Source of the DNA: Sphingomonadales bacterium UBA7473
GTDB taxonomy: Bacteria > Pseudomonadota > Alphaproteobacteria > Sphingomonadales > Sphingomonadaceae
Assembly: GCA_002478575.1 (NCBI GenBank)
Contig: DLOX01000145.1
Coordinates: 8,403 to 14,569, forward strand
Direction of reading: 5' to 3'
DNA: 6,167 nt
In this document: positions 1 to 5,169 of the stretch, piece after piece
Layout of the letters: each line of letters starts with the position of its first letter
Position numbering within the stretch: the first letter of the stretch is position 1
Notes under the pieces: generated by a model
Seen by the model: only the letters and a program-made list of their open reading frames with translations
What the model was told of the DNA's origin: nothing
Databases searched by the model: none
Program-made: the position numbers and the translations under genes

Positions 1-447
1 AGCCGCACCATCCTCGGCGAACAAGGTGCAGAGCAGCTGCTGGGCAAAGGCGATATGCTCTATATGCCCGGCGGGAAGCAAATTGCCCGCGTCCATGGGC
101 CTTTCGTTAGCGATGATGAAGTGCGCAAAGTCGCGGACCATTGGCGGGCACAAGGCGCACCGGATTATATTCAAGCCGTCACCGAAGAGCCCGAAGAAGG
201 CGGCTGGTCCATCGATGGCGCACCCGATGGCGAAGATAGCGCCGAAGATCAAATGTTCCGCCGCGCCGTTCAAGTCGTGGCCGAAAGCCAAAAGGCCTCG
301 ACCAGCTATATCCAGCGGCAATTGCGGATCGGCTACAACAGCGCGGCGCGCCTCATCGAGCGGATGGAGTCCGAAGGCATTGTTTCGCGGCCTGACCATG
401 TCGGGCGGCGCGAAGTGATGATCGATCGGGATGGGAACCCGGTTTAA
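1..447 (+). CDS. ftsK: DNA translocase FtsK, C-terminal part (5' end outside window)
   Basis: FtsK is the septum-anchored ATPase that pumps chromosomal DNA during division and activates XerCD dimer resolution at dif. Only the last 148 residues are visible; the reading frame is open from base 1. The first ~60 residues are the end of the RecA-like motor (GDMLYMPGGK, then RVHGPFVSDDEV and a WRAQGAPDYI segment). An acidic linker follows (EEPEEGGW...DGEDSAED). Residues ~82-148 form the winged-helix gamma domain that reads KOPS sequences, with the family pattern STSYIQRQLRIGYNSAARL..RMESEGIVS and a terminal GRREVMID. The gene ends with TAA at 445-447 in the usual place for the family, so the C-terminus looks intact. 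The Walker motifs and the N-terminal membrane domain would lie upstream of the window. Identification is by family signature and is very secure. Confidence 0.96.
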   Translation, partial: SRTILGEQGAEQLLGKGDMLYMPGGKQIARVHGPFVSDDEVRKVADHWRAQGAPDYIQAVTEEPEEGGWSIDGAPDGEDSAEDQMFRRAVQVVAESQKASTSYIQRQLRIGYNSAARLIERMESEGIVSRPDHVGRREVMIDRDGNPV

Positions 448-465
448 GGTCAAGCCCTATTTTTT

Positions 466-484
466 GTGCGATCAGTCATCGCGC
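466..484 (+). terminator. possible weak terminator hairpin after ftsK
   Basis: GTGCGAT and ATCGCGC can form a 7-bp stem, including one G-U pair, around a 5-base loop. A short T-rich stretch follows at 486-494 (TGATATTTT), and a T run also precedes the stem. It sits 19 bases after the ftsK stop, where a terminator would be expected. The tail is not a clean T tract, so the call is weak. Confidence 0.3.
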
Positions 485-493
485 CTGATATTT

Positions 494-508
494 TGACCAA
501 TATGGTCA
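494..508. promoter_or_regulatory. inverted repeat upstream of the peptidase operon, candidate operator
   Basis: TGACCA-ATA-TGGTCA is a perfect 6-bp inverted repeat with a 3-base spacer, 30 bases before the ATG at 539. The left arm overlaps a TTGACC that could act as a -35 element at 493-498, although no good -10 lies 16-18 bases further on. The symmetry and place fit the binding site of a dimeric repressor controlling the three-gene cassette. No regulator of this kind is encoded in the window, so the binding protein is unknown. Confidence 0.4.
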
Positions 509-527
509 CCTATATCAAGCTCTGATA

Positions 528-532
528 AGAGG
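528..532 (+). promoter_or_regulatory. Shine-Dalgarno of the ImmA/IrrE peptidase gene
   Basis: AGAGG lies 6 bases before the ATG at 539. It is the clearest ribosome binding site in the window and supports that start codon. Confidence 0.65.
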
Positions 533-538
533 TGGATC

Positions 539-1075
539 ATGGAGTTGAACGACTATGCCCGCGCTGAAGCGCTGAACCTGAGCAAAAGCGCTGTCTACAA
601 CATTGCCGAGAAGGTGGCGCTTCGTTTGGGCTTTCGCCCCGGCGACGATATCCATGACGCCGTTGAAAAGCTCAATGGCAAAGTGGATGTGGAAGATACG
701 CTGCTGCAGGATTCAACCCGCTCGGGCAGTCTTTATGTAAACTCCCCCACGGACTTCCGTATCGTCGTCCCTGTGCATACAAGCCTCGCTCGTGATCGCT
801 TCACCATCGCGCATGAGCTTGGCCATTTCATTTTGCACTATGTCTATAAGCGGCAGTTGGACCCCGATAATGCACCGGAAAAAATGGTCGCCCTCCGGCG
901 TGATTCAGATGTCGTCGAATGGGAAGCCAATTGGTTCGCTGCAGCCTTCCTGATGCCCAAAGAGGAATTTGAAGAACAGCAGCGCGAACATGGCGAGGAT
1001 CATCAAGCGATTGCCCAATATTTTGGCGTGTCCCCAGCCGCAGCGCGGATCAGAGCCAAGACGTTAGACGCATAG
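539..1075 (+). CDS. ImmA/IrrE-family zinc metallopeptidase (COG2856 type)
   Basis: This is a 178-residue cytoplasmic protein with no signal peptide or membrane segment. The family consists of zinc peptidases that typically cleave XRE-type repressors: ImmA acts on ImmR of ICEBs1, and IrrE/PprI acts on DdrO in Deinococcus. The catalytic motif is HELGH at residues 92-96, inside FTIAHELGHFILHY. The third zinc ligand is expected in the second family motif, EWEANWFAAAFLMP (residues 127-140), where E127 or E129 would serve. The C-terminus ends in the usual YFGVSPAAARIRAK helix pair. The N-terminal ~35 residues are helical but do not show a convincing XRE helix-turn-helix, so the protein is the peptidase alone. 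AGAGG 6 bases upstream supports the ATG at 539. It is the first gene of a tight three-gene cassette, and its TAG stop shares its last base with the GTG of the cyclase gene. No repressor substrate is encoded next to it. The family call is secure; the substrate is unknown. Confidence 0.92.
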   Translation: MELNDYARAEALNLSKSAVYNIAEKVALRLGFRPGDDIHDAVEKLNGKVDVEDTLLQDSTRSGSLYVNSPTDFRIVVPVHTSLARDRFTIAHELGHFILHYVYKRQLDPDNAPEKMVALRRDSDVVEWEANWFAAAFLMPKEEFEEQQREHGEDHQAIAQYFGVSPAAARIRAKTLDA

Positions 1076-2238
1076 TGACTGACGAGGCCTGCCCTGAATT
1101 TTTGAGGCCAAGGCTTCGGATTTTCCTGAGCGCGGATATTGTTGGTTCAACGAAGTTGAAGCAGTCGCCGCTGCCCAGCTCTAACCAATCGTCACCCATT
1201 CGCACGGAATCGCGAATGGCTTGGTTCTCAAAAATCCAGGGCTTTTACATCGAGGCCTATCGCACCTTCATGCAGAAGTGGGCGGCTGCGTCCGAAGGCA
1301 CGGCGGACCCTGATCGATTTGGCGAGGCCCCCACGCTCTGGAAGACCGTGGGCGATGAGATCCTCTTCACCAAATTGATCAGCGATCATCGGCAAGTCGC
1401 CGAAACAATCCGGGTCTGGCTGGCGACCATCCATAGCGTCAGGCTATTTCTGCAAAAGGATGGCAAGGCGCTTGATATCAAAGCCACTGCATGGGTTGCC
1501 GATTTTCCGCTGCGCAATTCCGAAGTCGCGGTCATTTCCAGTAGCAGCCAATTGGCCGCCCTGATGGCCGATAACTTAGACGATGGTGAATGGTTCACAG
1601 CGGGCGGAAGGACGCTGGAAAGCCTGTACAAGAACGGCGCGCCACCGCCAGGGTCAGTCGATTTCATCGGGCCTGCCATTGATACGGGGTTTAGGCTTTC
1701 GGGCTTTTCATCGCATCGCCGCTTCGTGATCAGCTTGGATGTGGCCTATATTCTGGCCCTGACCAACCTTGGCGATGTCGAAGGTGATCCGATCTTCTCC
1801 ATCTATTATCTGGGGCCGCAGAATCTGAAAGGCGTTATGGGCGGGCAGGGCTATCCGCTCTTTTGGCTGGACGCGAGCCCACTCGATTCCGTCGATCGAT
1901 TGGAAGATAATCTAACCGGCCTTGCGCCTCTCAATCGCGACCGGCTGAAAGATTATTGCAGTCGTTTTTACAAAGAAAATGTGCGCTACATCGCGCCGCC
2001 TTTCATCATCTCAGCAAGCGAGCAGATATTGAACAAACTCCCCGAAGGGTTTCGGGATGATCATGAGGCGCTGATCCAGAGCTTTTTGATCGAGGCATCT
2101 GAGGTGGAGGAAATGGAGAAGAGCCTCAGTTCGGATCGAGCAGGCGGGGCCGGAAGCGAGGAGTCCTTGGACAAAATGCTCGAGCTCTTGGGGCGCATCG
2201 CCGATGCTTCGGGTGACCGGGCAAAGGATGAGGGATAG
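1075..2238 (+). CDS. class III nucleotidyl cyclase-like protein
   Basis: A soluble protein of 387 residues. Class III cyclases convert a nucleoside triphosphate to a 3',5'-cyclic nucleotide using two metal ions. The core signatures are present in order. RIFLSADIVGST (residues 15-26) supplies the first metal Asp, D21. WKTVGDEILF (89-98) supplies the second, D94, with K90 at the adenine-reading Lys position. DFIGPAIDTGFRL (196-208) places D196 at the adenine-reading Asp position and R207 at the transition-state Arg. LKGVMGGQGYPLFWLD (251-266) closes the fold. The catalytic Asn that should precede R207 by four residues is Asp (D203). Residues ~270-387 are a helical, acidic tail I do not recognise. 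GTG at 1075 is the start because the next in-frame ATG (1216) would remove the first metal motif. The start overlaps the peptidase stop by one base, implying translational coupling. Pycsar defence cyclases belong to this broad superfamily, but membership is not shown here. The product nucleotide is undetermined. Confidence 0.82.
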   Translation: MTDEACPEFLRPRLRIFLSADIVGSTKLKQSPLPSSNQSSPIRTESRMAWFSKIQGFYIEAYRTFMQKWAAASEGTADPDRFGEAPTLWKTVGDEILFTKLISDHRQVAETIRVWLATIHSVRLFLQKDGKALDIKATAWVADFPLRNSEVAVISSSSQLAALMADNLDDGEWFTAGGRTLESLYKNGAPPPGSVDFIGPAIDTGFRLSGFSSHRRFVISLDVAYILALTNLGDVEGDPIFSIYYLGPQNLKGVMGGQGYPLFWLDASPLDSVDRLEDNLTGLAPLNRDRLKDYCSRFYKENVRYIAPPFIISASEQILNKLPEGFRDDHEALIQSFLIEASEVEEMEKSLSSDRAGGAGSEESLDKMLELLGRIADASGDRAKDEG

Positions 2239-2241
2239 GGC

Positions 2242-2754
2242 ATGACAAGAGCCCATATGGCCTTTTGGTTATCGCTTTTGGCTGCGTTCGCTTTGCCGGG
2301 ATCAAGTCCTGCGCAAGCGAGGGGCGCTATCGAAAAGCCAACTCGGGTCCTTTTCATTTGCCAAGCTGGGACCGTCAAAAGCCCCATTGCAAGGGAGTTG
2401 TTTAAGCGGCGGGCGGCGGAACGGGGGATCAAGGTCACCGCCTTCTCGCGCGGCATCCAACCCGCGCAACATGTGACACCAGCGCTTGAGCAGAAGCTTC
2501 AGGCCGATGGCATCAACACCACCAGCGACCCTTTGATGCGTCTGAAACGCACCGATCTGAAATCAGCGGATTTGATTGTCACCTTTCACGATCTTCCGAC
2601 AAATCTGACAACAGCGCCAAAGCAGAAGAAAAAACTCCAAGATTGGACGTCGGTGCCATCGATGAATGATGCCTATTCGTCGGCGCGCGCCGATCTCGAT
2701 GGACGAATTGATCGCTTGCTGGATGCAGTGGAGGCAAAAAAGCGCCGACCTTAA
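2242..2754 (+). CDS. exported low-molecular-weight protein tyrosine phosphatase-like protein
   Basis: This 170-residue protein is predicted to be periplasmic. Residues 1-26 look like a Sec signal peptide: MTRAHMA, then the hydrophobic FWLSLLAAFALPG, then SSPAQA with cleavage likely after A26. The rest has the low-molecular-weight phosphatase / arsenate reductase fold. RVLFICQAGTVKSPIARELF (35-54) matches the N-terminal strand and phosphate loop, and SADLIVTF (108-115) matches the central strand. A late segment SVPSMNDAYSSARADLDGRI (137-156) stands where the general-acid loop and last helix belong. The loop is C40-x5-K46-S rather than C-x5-R-S, so the phosphate-binding Arg is replaced by Lys. 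This may weaken or change the activity. The ATG at 2242 lies 3 bases after the cyclase stop, with purine-rich AGGGATAGGG just ahead of it. A second ATG at 2257 would also leave a hydrophobic leader. Co-transcription with the cyclase is likely. The fold is fairly sure; the function is not. Confidence 0.75.
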   Translation: MTRAHMAFWLSLLAAFALPGSSPAQARGAIEKPTRVLFICQAGTVKSPIARELFKRRAAERGIKVTAFSRGIQPAQHVTPALEQKLQADGINTTSDPLMRLKRTDLKSADLIVTFHDLPTNLTTAPKQKKKLQDWTSVPSMNDAYSSARADLDGRIDRLLDAVEAKKRRP

Positions 2755-2784
2755 CCTTCGCATCTCCGCTCTTTTGGCGAGGTT
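2753..2784 (+). terminator. imperfect hairpin at the end of the cassette
   Basis: AACCTTCGC and GCGAGGTT can pair as an 8-bp stem with one bulged T around a 15-base loop, starting in the stop codon of the phosphatase-like gene. No T tract follows, so intrinsic termination is doubtful. It is recorded because it is the only stem near the operon end. Confidence 0.2.
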
Positions 2785-2809
2785 ACACCGAGCGTCAATA
2801 AGGTTTCTA

Positions 2810-2838
2810 TTGACATATTGTTTAATTTATGTTCTATT
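2810..2838 (+). promoter_or_regulatory. sigma70-like promoter with no obvious gene downstream
   Basis: TTGACA (2810-2815), a perfect -35, is followed after exactly 17 bases by TCTATT (2833-2838), a 4/6 match to the -10 consensus. The spacer is AT-rich. Transcription would start around 2844-2846 and run rightward into DNA without a recognisable gene and then antisense to crtZ. TTCTATT occurs twice, at 2805-2811 and 2832-2838. The match is good by eye but has no experimental support. Confidence 0.45.
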
Positions 2839-2924
2839 TGAGTGATGATAGAGGAATGGCTCTTACTGAACCAAATCGTACTTGCCCCTTGGGCAAAGGC
2901 ATTGGCGGGCGTCAGCTGACAAAG

Positions 2925-2940
2925 ATGAACGGGCGTTCAT
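2925..2940. promoter_or_regulatory. 16-bp perfect palindrome, TetR-type operator candidate
   Basis: ATGAACG-GG-CGTTCAT has two perfect 7-bp arms around a 2-base centre. Its size and GAACG..CGTTC core resemble operators of TetR-family repressors, going by general knowledge of that family. It lies about 80 bases after the predicted start of transcription from the promoter at 2810, and no TetR gene is in the window. It may instead be a transcript hairpin. Confidence 0.35.
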
Positions 2941-3059
2941 GAAAAAGCCGATTCCGTGTCAAAACTGTCAAAAGTCGATAGTGGCTGGTGGGGCCTAAGT
3001 TTAAATTACTCGCAGCTGGAGCCGGATGATATTTGGCCAAATTGCCTCTGAGTGAGCCC

Positions 3060-3575
3060 TCAAATCGCAGCATCCCGCACCACCGCAATCCCAGCCTCGC
3101 GCTGAGCCTTCAGCTCCTGCTTCAGCTTCGCCGGATCGCGCGCGAAGATGAAGCCGAAGGAGACGCCGCCTTCTTTGCCGATGGTGGCATGGTGCAGCTT
3201 ATGGGCTTGGACAATCCGCTTGGCATAGCCGCCGCGCGGCACCCAGCGGAAATAGCGTTGATGGACCAGCCCATCATGCACCAGCGTATAAATCACGCCA
3301 TAAGCCAGGATACCAATGGCGATCCACAGTCCGGGTCGCCAAGCTTCATCGCCCATGATGAGGGGGCTGCTGATCGCAAACATGCTGATGCTCATGGCCG
3401 CGCCGACGACGGCATAGAGATCATTTTTTTCGAGCAGATTGTCATGCGGTTCATGATGATCGCGGTGCCAGCCCCAGCCCCAGCCATGCATCACATATTT
3501 GTGGCCCCACCAGGCCAACCCCTCCATCGCGATGATGGTGACGATGACGATGGTGATGTTGATCGCGACTTGCAT
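3060..3575 (-). CDS. crtZ: beta-carotene 3-hydroxylase CrtZ
   Basis: CrtZ is a membrane-bound non-haem di-iron enzyme of the fatty acid hydroxylase superfamily. It hydroxylates the beta-rings of carotenoids, turning beta-carotene into zeaxanthin via cryptoxanthin. All four histidine boxes are present: HKYVMH (25-30), HRDHH (37-41), HDGLVH (100-105) and HKLHH (125-129). They sit between hydrophobic segments at roughly 3-20, 53-75 and 83-99. GWGWGWHRDHHEP and GYAKRIVQAHKLHHA are typical of the family, and 171 residues is a normal length. The ATG at 3575 gives the expected N-terminus running straight into the first membrane helix; no clear Shine-Dalgarno precedes it. The gene is divergent from leuC and away from other carotenoid genes, as far as this window shows. 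Sphingomonads commonly make zeaxanthin-derived yellow pigments such as nostoxanthin, which fits this gene. Confidence is high. Confidence 0.95.
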   Translation of the reverse strand: MQVAINITIVIVTIIAMEGLAWWGHKYVMHGWGWGWHRDHHEPHDNLLEKNDLYAVVGAAMSISMFAISSPLIMGDEAWRPGLWIAIGILAYGVIYTLVHDGLVHQRYFRWVPRGGYAKRIVQAHKLHHATIGKEGGVSFGFIFARDPAKLKQELKAQREAGIAVVRDAAI

Positions 3576-3640
3576 GATGGGCGAGCTTTAGCGCGGGTTG
3601 AGGCACAGCGCCAGATAGAGTGGAATTCTGCTGGCCATTT

Positions 3641-3673
3641 CCGCTCACCCTGAGCTTGACGAAGGGCGAGCGG
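3641..3673. repeat. REP-like short palindromic repeat
   Basis: CCGCTC-A-CCCT and AGGG-C-GAGCGG form a long inverted repeat with one A/C mismatch, around an inner GAGCTTGACGA. The core CCCTGAGCTTGACGAAGGGC differs by one base from the form CCCTGAGCTTGTCGAAGGGC, which I know as a very common dispersed intergenic palindrome in sphingomonads and other proteobacteria. It lies in the divergent crtZ-leuC spacer and could form a hairpin in either transcript leader. Copy number elsewhere in this genome cannot be seen here. Confidence 0.75.
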
Positions 3674-3735
3674 TTGGGAGAATTGAGCCGCAACGTCTTG
3701 CCTTTGTGGTCGACAAGATTATGGCCATCCTCATT

Positions 3736-5169
3736 ATGGCCAGCAAACCTCGCACACTTTACGAAAAAATCTGGGACGCGCATGTCGTCGACCAGCGTCC
3801 TGATGGAACCGCCTTGATCTTCATTGATCGGCATTTGGTGCATGAAGTCACCAGCGCGCAGGCGTTTGAAGGATTGCGCCTTGCTGATCGTAAGGTGCGG
3901 CGTCCTGATCTCACTCTTGCTGTGCCGGACCATAATTTGCCGACCACACCGCGACTTGATGCTGATGGCAATCGTATCGCTATTGCCGACCCCGAAAGCG
4001 CCAAGCAGTTGGCAGCGCTTGAGGCCAATGCGCCCGCCTTTGGCATCCGCTACATTGATGCCTCTGCACCGGAGCAAGGCATCGTCCATGTCGTTGGCCC
4101 CGAACAAGGCTTCTCGCTGCCCGGCACCACCATCGTCTGCGGCGATAGCCATACGGCCTGCCATGGTGGCCTTGGCGCGCTTGCGTTCGGGATCGGCACG
4201 TCTGAAGTCGAACATGTGCTGGCGACGCAGACCCTGCTCCTCAAGCAATCCAAGTCGATGGAAATTCGGGTTGAAGGCGAAGTCGGCCCGGGCGTGACTG
4301 CCAAGGATATCATCCTTCATATCACGGGCATGATCGGGGCATCTGGCGGCACTGGCCATGTGATCGAATATACGGGTTCCGCTATCCGAGGGCTCTCGAT
4401 TGAGGGCCGCTTGACGGTGAGCAATATGGCGATTGAGGGCGGTGCCCGCGCCGGTTTGATCGCGCCTGATGACAAGACTTTCGCTTATCTGAAGGGTCGG
4501 CCCATGGCGCCAAATGGCGCGGAATGGGATGCGGCGGTTGCCTATTGGCGGACGCTCGCGACCGATCCCGGCGCGACCTATGACAAGACGGTTGTGATTA
4601 ACGCAGCGGATATTGTGCCGAGTGTCACGTGGGGCACCTCGCCTGAGGATGTTGTACCCATTACGGGCGTTGTTCCTGATCCTAAGAGTTTTGCTGACGC
4701 CTCAAAGCAAATCGCGGCTCAAAAATCGCTAGATTATATGGGGCTGGTCCCCGGCATGCGGATGGAAGAGGTTGAGGTGCAGAATATCTTCATCGGCAGC
4801 TGCACCAACAGCCGCATCGAAGATCTCCGCGCGGCGGCCGCTGTGCTCAAAGGCCGCAAGAAAGCGGCCAATGTGAAATGGGGGATTGTGGTCCCCGGCA
4901 GTGGATTGGTGAAGCGGCAGGCTGAAGAAGAAGGCTTGGACCGCATCTTTATCGATGCAGGGTTGGAATGGCGGGAGCCAGGCTGTTCCGCCTGCCTCGG
5001 CATGAACCCCGACAAAGTCCCACCGGGAGAGCGCAGTGCGTCAACCAGCAACCGCAATTTCGTTGGCCGCCAAGGCCCCGGCGCGCGCACACATTTGGTG
5101 TCGCCTGCCATGGCTGCCGCAGCGGCGGTTACGGGGCGGCTGACCGATGTTCGGACGTTGGCGGAATGA
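3736..5169 (+). CDS. leuC: 3-isopropylmalate dehydratase large subunit LeuC
   Basis: LeuC, with LeuD, isomerises 2-isopropylmalate to 3-isopropylmalate in leucine synthesis. It is an aconitase-fold enzyme with a [4Fe-4S] cluster. From the chosen start the protein has 477 residues, a normal length. The N-terminus MASKPRTLYEKIWDAHVV is typical. VCGDSHTACHGGLGALAFG (134-152) is the first aconitase signature. The cluster ligands are C356 in GSCTNSRIEDL and C417 and C420 in GCSACLGMNPD, matching the known three-Cys pattern. Upstream in-frame starts exist at 3721 (ATG) and 3706 (GTG); 3736 is preferred because family members begin at about that point, but no Shine-Dalgarno decides the matter. Both ATGs sit in an identical ATTATGGCCA context repeated 15 bases apart. 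The stop overlaps the ATG of the GFA gene (ATGA). leuD, often the next gene, does not follow. The function is very secure, the exact start less so. Confidence 0.95.
   Translation: MASKPRTLYEKIWDAHVVDQRPDGTALIFIDRHLVHEVTSAQAFEGLRLADRKVRRPDLTLAVPDHNLPTTPRLDADGNRIAIADPESAKQLAALEANAPAFGIRYIDASAPEQGIVHVVGPEQGFSLPGTTIVCGDSHTACHGGLGALAFGIGTSEVEHVLATQTLLLKQSKSMEIRVEGEVGPGVTAKDIILHITGMIGASGGTGHVIEYTGSAIRGLSIEGRLTVSNMAIEGGARAGLIAPDDKTFAYLKGRPMAPNGAEWDAAVAYWRTLATDPGATYDKTVVINAADIVPSVTWGTSPEDVVPITGVVPDPKSFADASKQIAAQKSLDYMGLVPGMRMEEVEVQNIFIGSCTNSRIEDLRAAAAVLKGRKKAANVKWGIVVPGSGLVKRQAEEEGLDRIFIDAGLEWREPGCSACLGMNPDKVPPGERSASTSNRNFVGRQGPGARTHLVSPAMAAAAAVTGRLTDVRTLAE

Larger units (their letters stand above)
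2755..3059. other. 305-base non-coding stretch between the cassette and crtZ
   Basis: No convincing gene is seen on either strand. The left part (2801-2850) is strikingly AT-rich compared with its surroundings and holds a promoter-like sequence. The remainder carries a short hairpin (TTGCCC-CTT-GGGCAA, 2882-2896), the palindromes GTCAGCTGAC (2911-2920), ATGAACGGGCGTTCAT (2925-2940) and ATTTGGCCAAAT (3031-3042), and a direct repeat TGTCAAAA at 2957-2964 and 2966-2973. Three tiny frames (2845-2919, 2856-2942, 2956-3051) encode 24, 28 and 31 residues with no recognisable similarity. The flanking genes converge here, so neither needs a promoter in this stretch. Confidence 0.7.

Noticed and set aside
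26..418. A 130-codon open frame on the + strand overlapping ftsK
   Set aside because: It is out of frame with the clear FtsK gamma domain; a composition shadow.
539..1075. Toxin-antitoxin pair of the XRE-ImmA (antitoxin/RES-like) kind
   Set aside because: No small toxin and no XRE gene accompany the peptidase, and the cyclase is far too large and conserved in its motifs to be read as such a toxin.
2061..2456. A 131-codon open frame on the - strand at the cyclase-phosphatase junction
   Set aside because: It lies antisense to two genes with clear motifs; no motif or start signal of its own.
1075..2754. Canonical Pycsar operon (cyclase plus effector)
   Set aside because: No TIR, transmembrane or cyclic-nucleotide-binding effector is encoded next to the cyclase; the only downstream partner is an exported phosphatase-like protein. 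Kept only as a distant comparison.
2956..3051. Short frame from GTG 2956 (31 residues, SGWWGLSLNYSQLEPDDIW)
   Set aside because: It is tiny, has no ribosome binding site and no recognisable similarity; possibly a remnant, but not supportable as a gene.
3033..3653. A 206-codon open frame on the + strand opposite crtZ
   Set aside because: It covers crtZ antisense, its His/Asp-rich stretches are complements of the crtZ histidine boxes, and the product resembles nothing known.
3451..4359. A 302-codon open frame on the - strand across the crtZ 5' end and leuC
   Set aside because: It spans two well-supported genes and the palindromic repeat in the wrong frames, and its product has no family features.
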